This document shows positions 32,602 to 42,017 of a DNA stretch of 64,000 nucleotides, in pieces. Numbering within the stretch: the stretch's first letter is position 1; every line of letters starts with the position of its first letter. The translations under genes and the position numbers were made by a program. This DNA is from Mycobacterium shinjukuense. Its GTDB lineage: Bacteria > Actinomycetota > Actinomycetes > Mycobacteriales > Mycobacteriaceae. Below the pieces are notes generated by a model. That model saw nothing but the letters and a program-made list of their open reading frames with translations. It ran no database searches and was not told where the DNA came from. Where the stretch lies: positions 3,100,001-3,164,000 of the forward strand of contig NZ_AP022575.1 in assembly GCF_010730055.1 (NCBI RefSeq), in the 5' to 3' direction.

Positions 32602-34692
32602 TCAGAATTCGCAGGACCGTCCCGCGCAGCCGCCGCTGAACTCGGTGCCGGCCTGCGCCAGCACGGGTTCCGGCGCGGCGTAGGACAACACCTGTCCCTC
32701 GCGGCTGCCGTAACGATAGACCGTGATGCCCTTGACGTTCGCCTTCCAGGCGGCCAAATAGATGGCGCGAACGTCGTCGACGGTTGCGGTGGCCGGCAAG
32801 TTGACCGTCTTGGACACCGCGGCATCGACGTGGCGTTGCACCGCGGCCTGCATGCGCAGGTGCCACTGCGGGGCAATCTCCGCCGCGGTCGGGAACGCCG
32901 CGCGCACCTCGGCGGGCAGCTGCGGATAGCCACGCACTCCCCCGCGCCGCGCGATCTCGGCGATCAGCTCATCGGAATAGAAGCCCCGATCGCGGGCCAG
33001 CCGGTCAAAGCACGGGTTGACCTCGAGCAGGTGCCTGCCGACGATGGCGCGGGTGAAGGCGATGGCGAACATCGGCTCGATCCCGGCGGTGGTGCCGGCG
33101 ATCAGCGAGATGGTTCCGGTCGGGGCGACAGAGGTGACCTGCGCGTTCCGCCGCGGGCCCGACCGCGCAAGGCGGCTCTCGGCGAACGCCGGGAAGGCGC
33201 CCCGGTCGGCGGCCAGCCGTCGTGACACCGTGTGCGCCTGCTGCTGAATGCGACGCATGATCTGGCCGGCCAACCGAACGGCTTGCTCGCTGTCGTATGG
33301 AATGCCCAGGGTGGCAAGCAGTTCCGCCAAGCCCATGACACCCAGCCCGATCTTGCGGGTGGCTCGGGTGGCCTCGCCCAGTTCCGGAAAGGGGTAGCGG
33401 CTGACGTCGATGACGTCATCGAGGAATCGCAGCGCCACCCCGGTGACCTCATCGAGCCGGTCCCAGTCGATGTGACCGTCGGTGATCATCCGAGCCAGGT
33501 TGATCGAACCCAGGTTGCACGACTCGTAGGGCAGCAGCGGGACCTCCCCGCACGGGTTGGTCGCCTCGATCCGGCCTCGCCCGGGCACCGGGTTGGCCCG
33601 GTTGATCGTGTCGAGAAACACCAGCCCGGGATCGCCGCACGCGTGCGCGGCCTCGCAGATGGCGTCGAACAGCTCGGCGGCGGGCACCCGCGCAACGGTC
33701 TTGCCGGTTCGCGGATTGACCAGCCGGTGGGTGCCGTTGCGTTCGACGGCGCGCAGAAACGCGTGGGTCACGCCCACCGACAAGTTGAAATGCGTAAGCT
33801 CGCTGGGCGATTCGGCCTTGGTGGTGATGAAGGCGTAGACATCGGGGTGCGACACATCAAGCACCGCCATGCAAGCACCGCGCCTGCGGCCGCCCATCGA
33901 GACCACGCCCGCGGCGGCGTCATAGAGCCGCAGAAACGACACCGGTCCGCTGGCCGTGCCGCCCGTGGTGGCCACCCGGTCCCCGGCGGGTCGCAGGTGA
34001 CTGAACGCATACCCGGTGCCGCCTCCGGCCCGCTGGATCTCAGCGGCCCGCCCCAGGGTGGTGAAGATGGAGCGCAGCGAATCCTCAACGGGCAACACAA
34101 AACAGCCGGCCAGCAGGCCGAGGTCGGTGCCGGCATTCATCAGCGTGGGCGAATTCGGCAGGAATTCGAGGTTACGCAGTAACACCGCGAACCGCTCGGC
34201 CCACTGCGTCGACGAGCCGCGCTGGTACTCGTCTTCGGCCGCCGCGACACAGCGCGCTGCCCGGTCCATCATCTCGCCGGTCGACTCGATCGTCCGGCCC
34301 CGCTGGTCGCGCAGCAGATAGCGTTCCCGCAGCACCGTCACCGCCGCCAGGCTCAGCTTCAACTCGTCCCGCACGCCCAGCAGTGCCTTGGCCGTGCGCA
34401 GCTCGGCGCGCCGCTGCCGGTAGATGATGTAGGCGCGGGCGACGTCGTCCAGACCGGTTTCCCCCAGTCGGGCCTCGACGAGATCCTGGATGTCCTCGAC
34501 AGCCGCGATGCCGGGCCCCAGCGCGTCAGCGACGACCCTCGCCACGGTGACCGGCACATCGGGATCATCACAGGTCACCTCGCGAGCCGCCCGCGCTACC
34601 GCAGCTTGAATTCGCGCGATGTCGAACGGCACCAAAGTTCCGTCTCGACGCCGGACTTTCGCCGGCCATCCCGCAGCCACCGCCGGCTGCAC
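32602..34692 (-). CDS. nrdZ: Class II (B12-dependent) ribonucleotide reductase NrdZ
   Basis: NrdZ reduces ribonucleotides to deoxyribonucleotides using adenosylcobalamin, independently of oxygen. An N-terminal ATP-cone (VRRRDGTLVPFDIARIQAAV) precedes the alpha-barrel. Landmarks are LLAGCFVLPVEDSL, NPCGEVPLLPYESCNLGSIN with the active-site Cys and Asn, APTGTISLIAGTTAGIEP, and the C-terminal redox pair CAGRSCEF. I chose the GTG of VQPAVAAGWPAKV, giving 696 residues, near Rv0570's length; upstream codons overlap the DUF1918 stop. It is probably co-transcribed with that gene 19 nt upstream. The M. tuberculosis pair Rv0569-Rv0570 belongs to the DosR regulon. Confidence 0.93.
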   Translation of the reverse strand: MQPAVAAGWPAKVRRRDGTLVPFDIARIQAAVARAAREVTCDDPDVPVTVARVVADALGPGIAAVEDIQDLVEARLGETGLDDVARAYIIYRQRRAELRTAKALLGVRDELKLSLAAVTVLRERYLLRDQRGRTIESTGEMMDRAARCVAAAEDEYQRGSSTQWAERFAVLLRNLEFLPNSPTLMNAGTDLGLLAGCFVLPVEDSLRSIFTTLGRAAEIQRAGGGTGYAFSHLRPAGDRVATTGGTASGPVSFLRLYDAAAGVVSMGGRRRGACMAVLDVSHPDVYAFITTKAESPSELTHFNLSVGVTHAFLRAVERNGTHRLVNPRTGKTVARVPAAELFDAICEAAHACGDPGLVFLDTINRANPVPGRGRIEATNPCGEVPLLPYESCNLGSINLARMITDGHIDWDRLDEVTGVALRFLDDVIDVSRYPFPELGEATRATRKIGLGVMGLAELLATLGIPYDSEQAVRLAGQIMRRIQQQAHTVSRRLAADRGAFPAFAESRLARSGPRRNAQVTSVAPTGTISLIAGTTAGIEPMFAIAFTRAIVGRHLLEVNPCFDRLARDRGFYSDELIAEIARRGGVRGYPQLPAEVRAAFPTAAEIAPQWHLRMQAAVQRHVDAAVSKTVNLPATATVDDVRAIYLAAWKANVKGITVYRYGSREGQVLSYAAPEPVLAQAGTEFSGGCAGRSCEF

Positions 34693-34711
34693 TGCGTGAG
34701 CTGGAACCGAC

Positions 34712-34978
34712 CTACCCGCCCGTGGGATGGGTGATCGCCGATTGCACCGCCCCGAACCGATGTTGCGCCCGCTCGTCTGCTGACTTCTGCTCTTCGGCGG
34801 TGACGACGATCGCGTCTGGGCCGGGAACCACCGTCGCCTCATGGTCGGTGTCGACCCAGCGCACCACATACGGTGGTGAACCATCGGATGAATGCACCTC
34901 GGTGATCAAGCCTCGGTGCTCCGGTCGATCGATCGTGGTGCCCTTGATTACCAGCCAGTCTCCGACGCTTGCCTTCAT
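34712..34978 (-). CDS. DUF1918 small protein (Rv0569-like)
   Basis: This 88-residue protein has an SH3-like DUF1918 pattern: MKASVGDWLVIKGTTIDRPE, HRGLITEVHSSDGSPPYVVR and TVVPGPDAIVV. A short charged helix follows. It has the same length and position as Rv0569, a DosR-induced gene of unknown function that precedes nrdZ. The ATG follows GAAGGGG; a second ATG two codons upstream is possible. I found no convincing DosR box in the 275 nt upstream. Confidence 0.85.
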   Translation of the reverse strand: MKASVGDWLVIKGTTIDRPEHRGLITEVHSSDGSPPYVVRWVDTDHEATVVPGPDAIVVTAEEQKSADERAQHRFGAVQSAITHPTGG

Positions 34979-35253
34979 GAGCATCCCCTTCCTTCGGCAA
35001 GGTCCATCGTGCACACATGGGGCGCATCGGCGGAAGGGCAGTAGGCCAACTCCTTCTGGTGCCGAGGCCCCTCGGTCCGTGGCCCGGGGCGCCCGCACCC
35101 GCTACGCGCGGTCTGCGTGCGAGCTGATGCCCATGCCCCATGGTAGTCCGCATGGTTGGCAGATGTCAGAGCGCGCTTGCGCGTCAACACCTTTCACCGC
35201 GTGACTGGCAACTCCTTCACCAGGCTCTCCGGCGGCGACCTGGCCGCCGCGAT

Positions 35254-36615
35254 CTACGCCGCCGTCAATGCGACTCCGACGTCCCTGATCGCCAGGACGG
35301 TGATGAGGGCGCCGCGGTGAGGCACCAGGATGACGTGCTTCAGCCGTTGCCGTTCGCCGGCGGCGGTGGTGGTGCTCAATGCGGCCCGGCGCAAGATCTC
35401 ACGCAGCACGACCCGCATCTCGACCTGGGCGAAGGCGGCGCCCAGACAGCGCCGATTGCCGCCGCCGAACGGAAACCAGGTCGCCGGGCTCAGGGTGGCG
35501 CCCAGCATCCGATCCGGGTCGAACCGGGCGGGTTCGGGGTAGATCGCCGGGCTTGCGTGCACCAGCCCCATCGCCGGGACGACCATGGTCCCGGCCGGCA
35601 GCCGGTAACCGGCCAGCCGCACCGGCACGGTGAGGATCCGGCCCACATCGAACACCACCGGACGAAGTCGCAGCGTCTCCTTCGCCAGCGCGTCGAGGTA
35701 CTCGTCGGCCGTCGCGTCGCCCGCCGCGCTGGCCTCGGCCGCCCGCACCGCCTTGTCCAGGATCACCGGGTGTCGGGTCAACCGCTCCAACGCCCACGCC
35801 AACGCGGTCGCGGTGGTGTCGTGGCCGGCCACCAGCAGCGTCATCAGCTGGTCACGGAGTTCTCGGTCAGTCATCGCGCCCACCGGCTTCGGGGAGCCGT
35901 GATCGGCGGCGCGCACCAGCATGGCCAGCGTGTCGGTGCGCGCGGCCAGATCCCGGTCGGCGCGCCGGTCGGCGATCTCGGCGTACAGCAGCTGGTCGGC
36001 CTCGTCGATTCGCCGGCGCAGCGCTCGCCACGGGCGGCGGCGAAGCCGGTCCGGCTCGGCGAGTCCGAGCGTCTCCCACGCCCCCACGTTGAGCAGCCGA
36101 GGCATGACCTTGCGCAGCGCGGCCAGCCGCGCCGGGTCGGTGGCGCCGATGACCGTCCGCAGGATCACCTCGAGGGTGATCTCAGACATCTTGGGCGCCA
36201 CCGCGAACCGTTTGCCCACCGGCCATCCGGCGATGTTTTCCGCCGCGATCTTAGCCATCAACGCGGCCTGGCGGGCGACCGCGTCGCGGTGGAATGGTGG
36301 CAGCATCAGCCGGCGCCGGTCCCGATGCACGTCGTCGTCGATCACCAGCAGTGAGGTGTCGCCGAGCATGCCGCGCAACATCGAGTTCGCTTCCCCGGCA
36401 TGGAAGATGCTCGGGTCGCCAGCAAACACCGTCTTGATATCGGCGGGATCGGCCAGATACACCAGGGTGCCAAACCGCCCGACTCTGAGGGTGAAAACGC
36501 TGCCATAGCGACGTTGACAGGCGGCCACGAACCGCGACCCATGGCTCAACATCAACGCGGCCTGCACCCACCCGGGCAGCGGAGGCCCCGGCGGCAGCGA
36601 ACCGGATTCGCCCAT
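35254..36615 (-). CDS. cyp135B1: Cytochrome P450 (CYP135B1-like)
   Basis: This is a 453-residue P450 mono-oxygenase. Landmarks in order are the proline-rich start LPPGPPLPGW, the I-helix oxygen-activation motif LLVAGHDTTATAL, the ExxR motif in KETLRLRP and the haem loop FPFGGGNRRCLG with the Cys thiolate. It closely resembles Rv0568 as remembered and lies in the same place beside Rv0569-Rv0570. The substrate is unknown. The ATG giving MGESGSLPPGPP is preferred over upstream codons. It is divergent from the FAAL-like gene, with 222 bp between starts. Confidence 0.9.
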   Translation of the reverse strand: MGESGSLPPGPPLPGWVQAALMLSHGSRFVAACQRRYGSVFTLRVGRFGTLVYLADPADIKTVFAGDPSIFHAGEANSMLRGMLGDTSLLVIDDDVHRDRRRLMLPPFHRDAVARQAALMAKIAAENIAGWPVGKRFAVAPKMSEITLEVILRTVIGATDPARLAALRKVMPRLLNVGAWETLGLAEPDRLRRRPWRALRRRIDEADQLLYAEIADRRADRDLAARTDTLAMLVRAADHGSPKPVGAMTDRELRDQLMTLLVAGHDTTATALAWALERLTRHPVILDKAVRAAEASAAGDATADEYLDALAKETLRLRPVVFDVGRILTVPVRLAGYRLPAGTMVVPAMGLVHASPAIYPEPARFDPDRMLGATLSPATWFPFGGGNRRCLGAAFAQVEMRVVLREILRRAALSTTTAAGERQRLKHVILVPHRGALITVLAIRDVGVALTAA

Positions 36616-36837
36616 CGGGGCAATTCTACGTGCGCGGGCTGCCACGCCTGCCCATCGGTTCGCGGCGCGGTACCGCGCCCGAAGGCGCTGCAGGCTGTAG
36701 GGTCAGCGTGTCTGACACCATCTCGGGCGTACAGGAGAGGGCCGCCCCGTTCCAGGCTGGTAACCCAGCTCGTCGACGCCGACGCGCCGATCCGACCACC
36801 AACGCCGCGCCGTCGCGCCGGAGCCAGAGGGACATTC

Positions 36838-38472
36838 GTGAGCCGATTCACCGAGACGATGTATGCCAACGCCCACAACAGTCGTCGGGGCATGAACACC
36901 GGCGAGCCAGACGCACCGGTCCGGCATACCTGGCGACAGGTGCACGAGCGCAGCCGCCGGGTTGCCGGTGGCCTGGCAACCAGCGGGGTAGGGCACGGCG
37001 ACGCGGTTGCGGTGCTGGCCGGAGCGCCCGTGGAGATCGCCCCGACCGCGCAGGGGATATGGATGCGCGGCGCCAGCCTCACGATGCTGCATCAGCCCAC
37101 GCAGCGCACCGACCTACGGCGCTGGGCCGAAGAGACCGTGACCGTCATCAGGATGATCGGCGCCCAGGTGGTCGTGGTCTCCGACCCGTTCATGGCAGCC
37201 GCACCGCTGCTGTCCGGTCTGGGCATGCGGGTCCTGACGGTCGAACAGCTCCTCGAGGGGCGCCCGATCGACCCGGTTGACACCGATGATGATGATGTCG
37301 CGCTGCTCCAATTGACGTCCGGCTCCACGGGATTTCCCAAGGCCGTCAGGATCAGCCACCGCAACGTCGTCGCCAATGCCGAGGCGATGTTCGTCGGCGC
37401 CGAAGTCGACCGGGAATCCGACGTGATCGTCAGCTGGCTGCCGTGCTTCCACGACATGGGCATGACCGGCTACTTGACGGTCCCGATGTACTTCGGTGTC
37501 GAACTGGTCAAGGTCACCCCGACGGACTTCCTCCGCGACACCCTGCTGTGGGCGAAACTCATCGACAGGTACCACGCCACCATGACGGCGGCGCCCAACT
37601 TCGCCTACACGATGTTCGCCAAACGACTGCGCAAGCAGGCTCAGCCCGGTCAGTTCGACCTGTCCACGCTGCGATGGGCGCTGTCGGGCGCTGAGCAGGT
37701 CGAGCCCGACGACGTCGACGACCTGTGCGAGGCCGGCGCGCCCTTCGGCCTGCGTCCCGAGGCGATCGTGCCCGCCTACGGCATGGCCGAGACGACGGTG
37801 GCGGTCTCGTTCACCGAGTGCGGCCGCGGGTTGGTGGTCGACCAGGTAGATGCCGACCTGCTCGCCGTCCTGCACCGCGCGCTGCCAGCGTCCAACGGCA
37901 GGACGCGGCGGCTGGCCTCCGTCGGCCGACCGCTCAAGGGGCTACAGGCCCGGATCGTCGACCAACATGGCAACGTGCTGCCGGCTCGCGGCGTCGGCGT
38001 GGTCCACGTCCGCGGTGAACCGGTGACACTGGGCTACACGACGGCTGCCGGCTTCGTCAGCGCCCAGGACCAGCAGGGTTGGTACGACACGGGCGACCTG
38101 GGATATTTCACCGAAACCGGCAACCTGGTGATGTGCGGCCGAGTAAAGGACGTGATCATCATGGCGGGTCGCAACGTCTATCCGACCGACATCGAGCGCG
38201 CCGCTTCCCGGGTTCCGGGGGTGCGGCCCGGCGGCGCGGTGGCGGTGCGCCTGGATGCCGGGCATCCGCGCGAAACGTTCGCCGTCGCCGTCGAATCCAA
38301 TCTCTGGGAGCATCCCACCCAGGCGCGCCGCATCGAGCGCCAGGTTGCCCACGAGGTCGTCGCCGAGGTCGATGTGCGGCCCCGCAACGTGGTTGTGCTC
38401 GAGCCGGGCATGATCCCGAAGACGCCGTCGGGAAAGCTGCGGCGCGCCCACGCCCTGGCCCTGCTCACCTGA
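36838..38472 (+). CDS. Fatty-acyl-AMP ligase-like FadD protein
   Basis: This adenylating enzyme of 544 residues has A-motifs LLQLTSGSTGFPKAVRISH (P-loop), AYGMAETTVAVSF, WYDTGDLGY and PKTPSGKLRR (C-terminal Lys loop). The segment WLPCFHDMGMTGYLTVPMYF followed by APNFAYTMFAKRL is characteristic of fatty-acyl-AMP ligases, which hand acyl-AMP to a polyketide synthase or carrier protein instead of CoA. The N-terminus is shorter than in typical FAALs. The start is GTG with AGAGGGA upstream. No carrier protein or synthase is next to it. It has no counterpart at this place in M. tuberculosis, as far as I recall, which suggests insertion. Confidence 0.8.
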   Translation: MSRFTETMYANAHNSRRGMNTGEPDAPVRHTWRQVHERSRRVAGGLATSGVGHGDAVAVLAGAPVEIAPTAQGIWMRGASLTMLHQPTQRTDLRRWAEETVTVIRMIGAQVVVVSDPFMAAAPLLSGLGMRVLTVEQLLEGRPIDPVDTDDDDVALLQLTSGSTGFPKAVRISHRNVVANAEAMFVGAEVDRESDVIVSWLPCFHDMGMTGYLTVPMYFGVELVKVTPTDFLRDTLLWAKLIDRYHATMTAAPNFAYTMFAKRLRKQAQPGQFDLSTLRWALSGAEQVEPDDVDDLCEAGAPFGLRPEAIVPAYGMAETTVAVSFTECGRGLVVDQVDADLLAVLHRALPASNGRTRRLASVGRPLKGLQARIVDQHGNVLPARGVGVVHVRGEPVTLGYTTAAGFVSAQDQQGWYDTGDLGYFTETGNLVMCGRVKDVIIMAGRNVYPTDIERAASRVPGVRPGGAVAVRLDAGHPRETFAVAVESNLWEHPTQARRIERQVAHEVVAEVDVRPRNVVVLEPGMIPKTPSGKLRRAHALALLT

Positions 38473-38658
38473 TCGACGCGAGTCGAGCAGATAGCGCATC
38501 CATCTTGCTTCCGGGCCGGCCGGTTGTCCGGTACACAAGGCCCTCGCCGCATTACTCAGACAACGCGGAAGGGTCGAGTCCCCGTTCACTGCCGCGGTTG
38601 CCCCGCGGGCGCTTTGCCACCGCCAACCCAGCGCGGACGTCGTCGGGCACGCGTTGGC

Positions 38659-38865
38659 TTCGCTCATTGTCGCCGTCAGCACCAGCGCGATCATCACGTC
38701 GGCGTAGGTAACGAACAGCCCGATCCAGTAGGCCCACTTTAGGCTCGGATCCGATTGGGAGGCAAAGAACATGATCAAGAAGATCGGACCGACGATGCCG
38801 CAAACGAACATCATCAGCTGAGTGCGCACGTACCGCAGGAAGGTGGACAATCCGTAATCTCCCAT
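38659..38865 (-). pseudogene. N-terminal fragment of a two-TM membrane protein (tentative)
   Basis: From an ATG, the frame reads MGDYGLSTFLRYVRTQLMMF, then two hydrophobic helices (FVCGIVGPIFLIMFFA and WAYWIGLFVTYADVMIALVL). This is credible coding sequence. After about residue 70 the peptide becomes unstructured, and the open frame runs antisense into the fadD gene as far as 37942. The natural 3' end is therefore probably lost by truncation or frameshift. Only the first 69 codons are marked here. Family not recognised. Confidence 0.4.
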
Positions 38866-38986
38866 CACCGGGCGACAACAGCCTGCGGGGTGCTGGCAAG
38901 ACGTTGCTTCGTTCCAGCGCACTAGCAATACCGATGCTGGCCGGCATCGGGGGCAGAGCCACGACTACCTCCGGCGATGCGATAGC

Positions 38987-39616
38987 TCAGACCCGAAATA
39001 GCGTGGCAACAAACAGGATAGACATACCGGCAGCCATCATCGCCTGACCTAGGTTACCCAGCGACCTGGACCCGGCCGCCTCGTGCCGCTGGGTGAAGTA
39101 TCGGAATGTCCAGACAACCGCCGCGACGGCCAAACCGACCACGCCGAACCAGTTCACCGCGCTGAACCAGAGCGGCGACCCGTCGCTTGCCAGCATGTCC
39201 ATCGCGGCCATGTCCATGCCCGGCATCGACCCACCGTGCCCGGTAGCGTGCTGGGCGCTCGACGAGCCGGGGAGCAGATGGCCGTCCATGACGACATACA
39301 TCCAGGCCGTCGCCAGCATCATCAGGCCGTGATACCCGTACAGGCCGCGCACGCCGGTCGCTTGCGCCGCGACCACCGCCATCGTCACGAACCACGCGGC
39401 CGCCAGCAGGAAAAACACCGCCGGTCCCGTCGCCGGCAACCGTGCGCCCCACGGCCAAGCCATCACCGCCATCCCAACTGCCATCACGAAGTGCAGCCCA
39501 TGGTTGACGACCCACGTCCACGGCCGGAGTCTGGCGGCGATCGCGAGACCACACTCGGCAGCCGGCAACGCGAACAGTCCGGTGACCACCCAACGAAGCA
39601 TCAGATCGTGGATCAT
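38987..39616 (-). CDS. DUF5134 copper-operon membrane protein (Rv0970-like)
   Basis: This is a membrane protein of about 209 residues with five to six hydrophobic helices (LMLRWVVTGLFALPAAECGL, AVFFLLAAAWFVTMAVVAAQ, WFGVVGLAVAAVVWTFRYF and others). A Met/His-rich loop, QHATGHGGSMPGMDMAAMDM, could bind copper. It follows ctpV by about 31 nt, as Rv0970 follows Rv0969 in the M. tuberculosis cso operon. The ATG of MIHDLML is chosen; a GTG five codons upstream is an alternative. A role in copper export or sensing is inferred. Confidence 0.8.
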   Translation of the reverse strand: MIHDLMLRWVVTGLFALPAAECGLAIAARLRPWTWVVNHGLHFVMAVGMAVMAWPWGARLPATGPAVFFLLAAAWFVTMAVVAAQATGVRGLYGYHGLMMLATAWMYVVMDGHLLPGSSSAQHATGHGGSMPGMDMAAMDMLASDGSPLWFSAVNWFGVVGLAVAAVVWTFRYFTQRHEAAGSRSLGNLGQAMMAAGMSILFVATLFRV

Positions 39617-39647
39617 GCGCTGCCAAGGCACTCAGACCGCTGGGCGG

Positions 39648-42017
39648 TCATGCGGCTTGTCCGTCGCGGCCAAAGCTGCGCAGCCGCAGCGAATTGGTCA
39701 CCACGCTGACCGAGGAGAACCCCATGGCCGCGCCCGCGATGACCGGGTTAAGCATGCCCAGCGCGGCCAGGGGGATCGCGGCCGTGTTGTACCCGAAGGC
39801 CCAGCCAAGATTCTGGTAGATCGTGCGCAGGGTTCGCCTGGAGAGCTGGATCGCCAGCACGACACGGTCGAGCTGGCCGGAGATCAGCGTGATATCGGAG
39901 GCCTCGATCGCCACGTCGGTACCGGTGCCGATCGCGATGCCCAGATCGGCCTGCACCAGCGCGGGCGCGTCGTTGACGCCGTCGCCGACCATCGCGACCA
40001 CCCGGCCCTCGTCCTGCAGTCGGCGGATCTCGGTCACCTTGTCCTGCGGCAACACCTCGGCCAACACTCGGTCGATGCCGACCCGCTGGGCGATCGCGGC
40101 CGCCGTGCGGGCGTTGTCGCCGGTGATCATGGCGACCTGCAGCCCCATGGCGTGCAGCCGACGGACCACGTCGACGGCGTCGTCCTTGACGGTGTCAGCC
40201 ACCGCGAGCACACCCACCACCTGGTCGTCGCGGCCGACGAACACCGCGGTGCGGCCCTGTGCTTCCAGCTCCGCGGCCGCGGCGGCGAGGTGGTCGGGTA
40301 GCAGCAATTTCTGCTCGTCGACGAGCTTGCGCCGCCCCACCAGCACGGTCCGACCGTCGATCTCGGCCCGCACCCCGTGTCCCGCGAGGTTGGCGAACGC
40401 CGTGGCCTCCGGAATCTCCAATCCCCGCTCGCGCGCTTCGGCGACGATCGCCGCGCCGATGGGGTGTTCGGAGCCCGACTCGACCGCGGCGGCGATGCGC
40501 AACACCAGATCGGGCTGGCGCCGCTTGCCGGCGATCACATCGGTGAGCCGCATCTGGCCGCGCGTGAGGGTGCCGGTCTTGTCGAACACCACGGTGTCGA
40601 TCTTCTTCGACGCTTCCAGCACCTCGCCACCCTTGACCAGGATCCCCATCTCCGCGCCCCGGCCGGTGCCGACGGTGATCGCGGTGGGGGTGGCCAGGCC
40701 TAGGGCACACGGGCACGCGATGATCAGCACGGCGACCGCGGCGGTCATGCCCGCCACCGGGTTGGCGGCGAGCAGCGTCCACCCGGCGAAGGTCACGGCG
40801 GCAACGCCGACGACGGCCGGCACGAACACCGCCGAGACCCGGTCGGCCAGCCGCTGCACCGGGGCCTTGCCACCCTGGGCCTGCTCGACCAGCCGCACAA
40901 TCTGGGCCAGCGCGGTGTCGGCGCCGACGGCGGTGGCCCGCACGCTCAGCAGCCCGTCGATGTTGACGGTCGCCCCGGCAACACGATCACCCACCGTTTT
41001 CTCCACCGGAACCGACTCTCCGGTGAGCATGGACTCATCGACGGCGGCGCGCCCGTCGGTGACCTCACCGTCGACCGGGATCTTCTCCCCCGGCCGCACC
41101 CGCACCAGGTCTCCGACGCGCACCTGATCCACCGGCACCAGCAGCTCCTGGCCGTCGACCAGCAGACAGGCCTCTTTGGCGCCCATCTCCAGGAGCTTGC
41201 CGATCGCCTCCGACGCCTTGCCGGTGGCCCGGGCCTCGAAGTAGCGGCCCAGCACCACGAACGCGATGATCAGCGCCGAGGTGTCGAAGAACAACGGTCC
41301 GCCGGCGAACAACTCGTAGGTGGAGTAGATGAACGCGGTCAACGTGCCCAGCGCGATCAGGGTGTCCATGTTCGCGCTCAACGCCCGCGCCTGCTGGGCC
41401 GCCGCCTGCAGGATCGGCCGCCCGGCGACGAACTGCACCGGTACCGTCGCGGCAAGGGCCAACCATCCCGCCCACGGATACGCCCCGAAAAACATCGTCG
41501 AAGCCAGCGTCAGCAGCCCCAACGGCATGGCCAGCCATACCCGCCGCAACCACTTCCGCCGCTCGCGAGCATTGTTCCCGCCCGGCGACGAATGGCAAGC
41601 GGCGGCCTGCTCCTGGTGACACCCGCCATGTTCCACCGCATCGCTGTCGACATCGGGCGCGCGGCCCAGCCAGCGACGGATCCCGCCGACGACTCTCCGC
41701 ACCACACCGGTGCGCACATCAGCGGAGTGCGGGGCACGCGCGGGCACCGACTCGGCGGGCACGTGCTCGGCATCGGCGATCGCCGACAGCACGGCAGCGG
41801 TGTCGCAGCTCCCGGGCGAATACCAGATCACCACCGACGCCGTACGCGGATAGGCATACACCGCGTGCACTCCGGCTACCTTGGCGACGGCGTCCTCGAT
41901 CGCCACCGCTCGAACCGCATCATCACGAAACCCCTTGGCGTGCACGCGCATCCGTCCCCCCGCGTTGGACACTACGTCCAACGCGGCGTCGACGTCCGGG
42001 AGAGTGTCAGTGGTCAC
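39648..42017 (-). CDS. ctpV: Copper-exporting P1B-type ATPase CtpV
   Basis: This is a 789-residue heavy-metal P-type ATPase. The N-terminus has a degenerate metal-binding-like fold without CxxC, followed by a His/Cys-rich stretch (EHGGCHQEQAAACH). The core has the TGES actuator loop (ESMLTGESVPVEK), the Cu-specific CPC (IIACPCALGLATP), the phosphorylation site VVFDKTGTLT, the SEHPIG motif, and MVGDGVNDAPALVQADLG at the hinge. It exports Cu(I) and is known as a copper-resistance factor in M. tuberculosis. The GTG start overlaps the DUF1490 stop by 11 nt, so translation is coupled. Confidence 0.94.
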   Translation of the reverse strand: MTTDTLPDVDAALDVVSNAGGRMRVHAKGFRDDAVRAVAIEDAVAKVAGVHAVYAYPRTASVVIWYSPGSCDTAAVLSAIADAEHVPAESVPARAPHSADVRTGVVRRVVGGIRRWLGRAPDVDSDAVEHGGCHQEQAAACHSSPGGNNARERRKWLRRVWLAMPLGLLTLASTMFFGAYPWAGWLALAATVPVQFVAGRPILQAAAQQARALSANMDTLIALGTLTAFIYSTYELFAGGPLFFDTSALIIAFVVLGRYFEARATGKASEAIGKLLEMGAKEACLLVDGQELLVPVDQVRVGDLVRVRPGEKIPVDGEVTDGRAAVDESMLTGESVPVEKTVGDRVAGATVNIDGLLSVRATAVGADTALAQIVRLVEQAQGGKAPVQRLADRVSAVFVPAVVGVAAVTFAGWTLLAANPVAGMTAAVAVLIIACPCALGLATPTAITVGTGRGAEMGILVKGGEVLEASKKIDTVVFDKTGTLTRGQMRLTDVIAGKRRQPDLVLRIAAAVESGSEHPIGAAIVAEARERGLEIPEATAFANLAGHGVRAEIDGRTVLVGRRKLVDEQKLLLPDHLAAAAAELEAQGRTAVFVGRDDQVVGVLAVADTVKDDAVDVVRRLHAMGLQVAMITGDNARTAAAIAQRVGIDRVLAEVLPQDKVTEIRRLQDEGRVVAMVGDGVNDAPALVQADLGIAIGTGTDVAIEASDITLISGQLDRVVLAIQLSRRTLRTIYQNLGWAFGYNTAAIPLAALGMLNPVIAGAAMGFSSVSVVTNSLRLRSFGRDGQAA

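Noticed and set aside
34693..34884. N-terminal extension of nrdZ
   Set aside because: It overlaps the DUF1918 gene and adds residues not found in NrdZ; the GTG at 34692 gives the expected length.
35060..35110. Possible DosR box before the DUF1918 gene (GGACCGAGGGGCC on the minus strand)
   Set aside because: Only about 9-10 of 14 positions agree and the central bases are wrong; I could not separate it from background.
39823..41127. Ser/Thr-rich plus-strand frame opposite ctpV
   Set aside because: The minus-strand ctpV frame is a complete P-type ATPase; this one shows no conserved motif.
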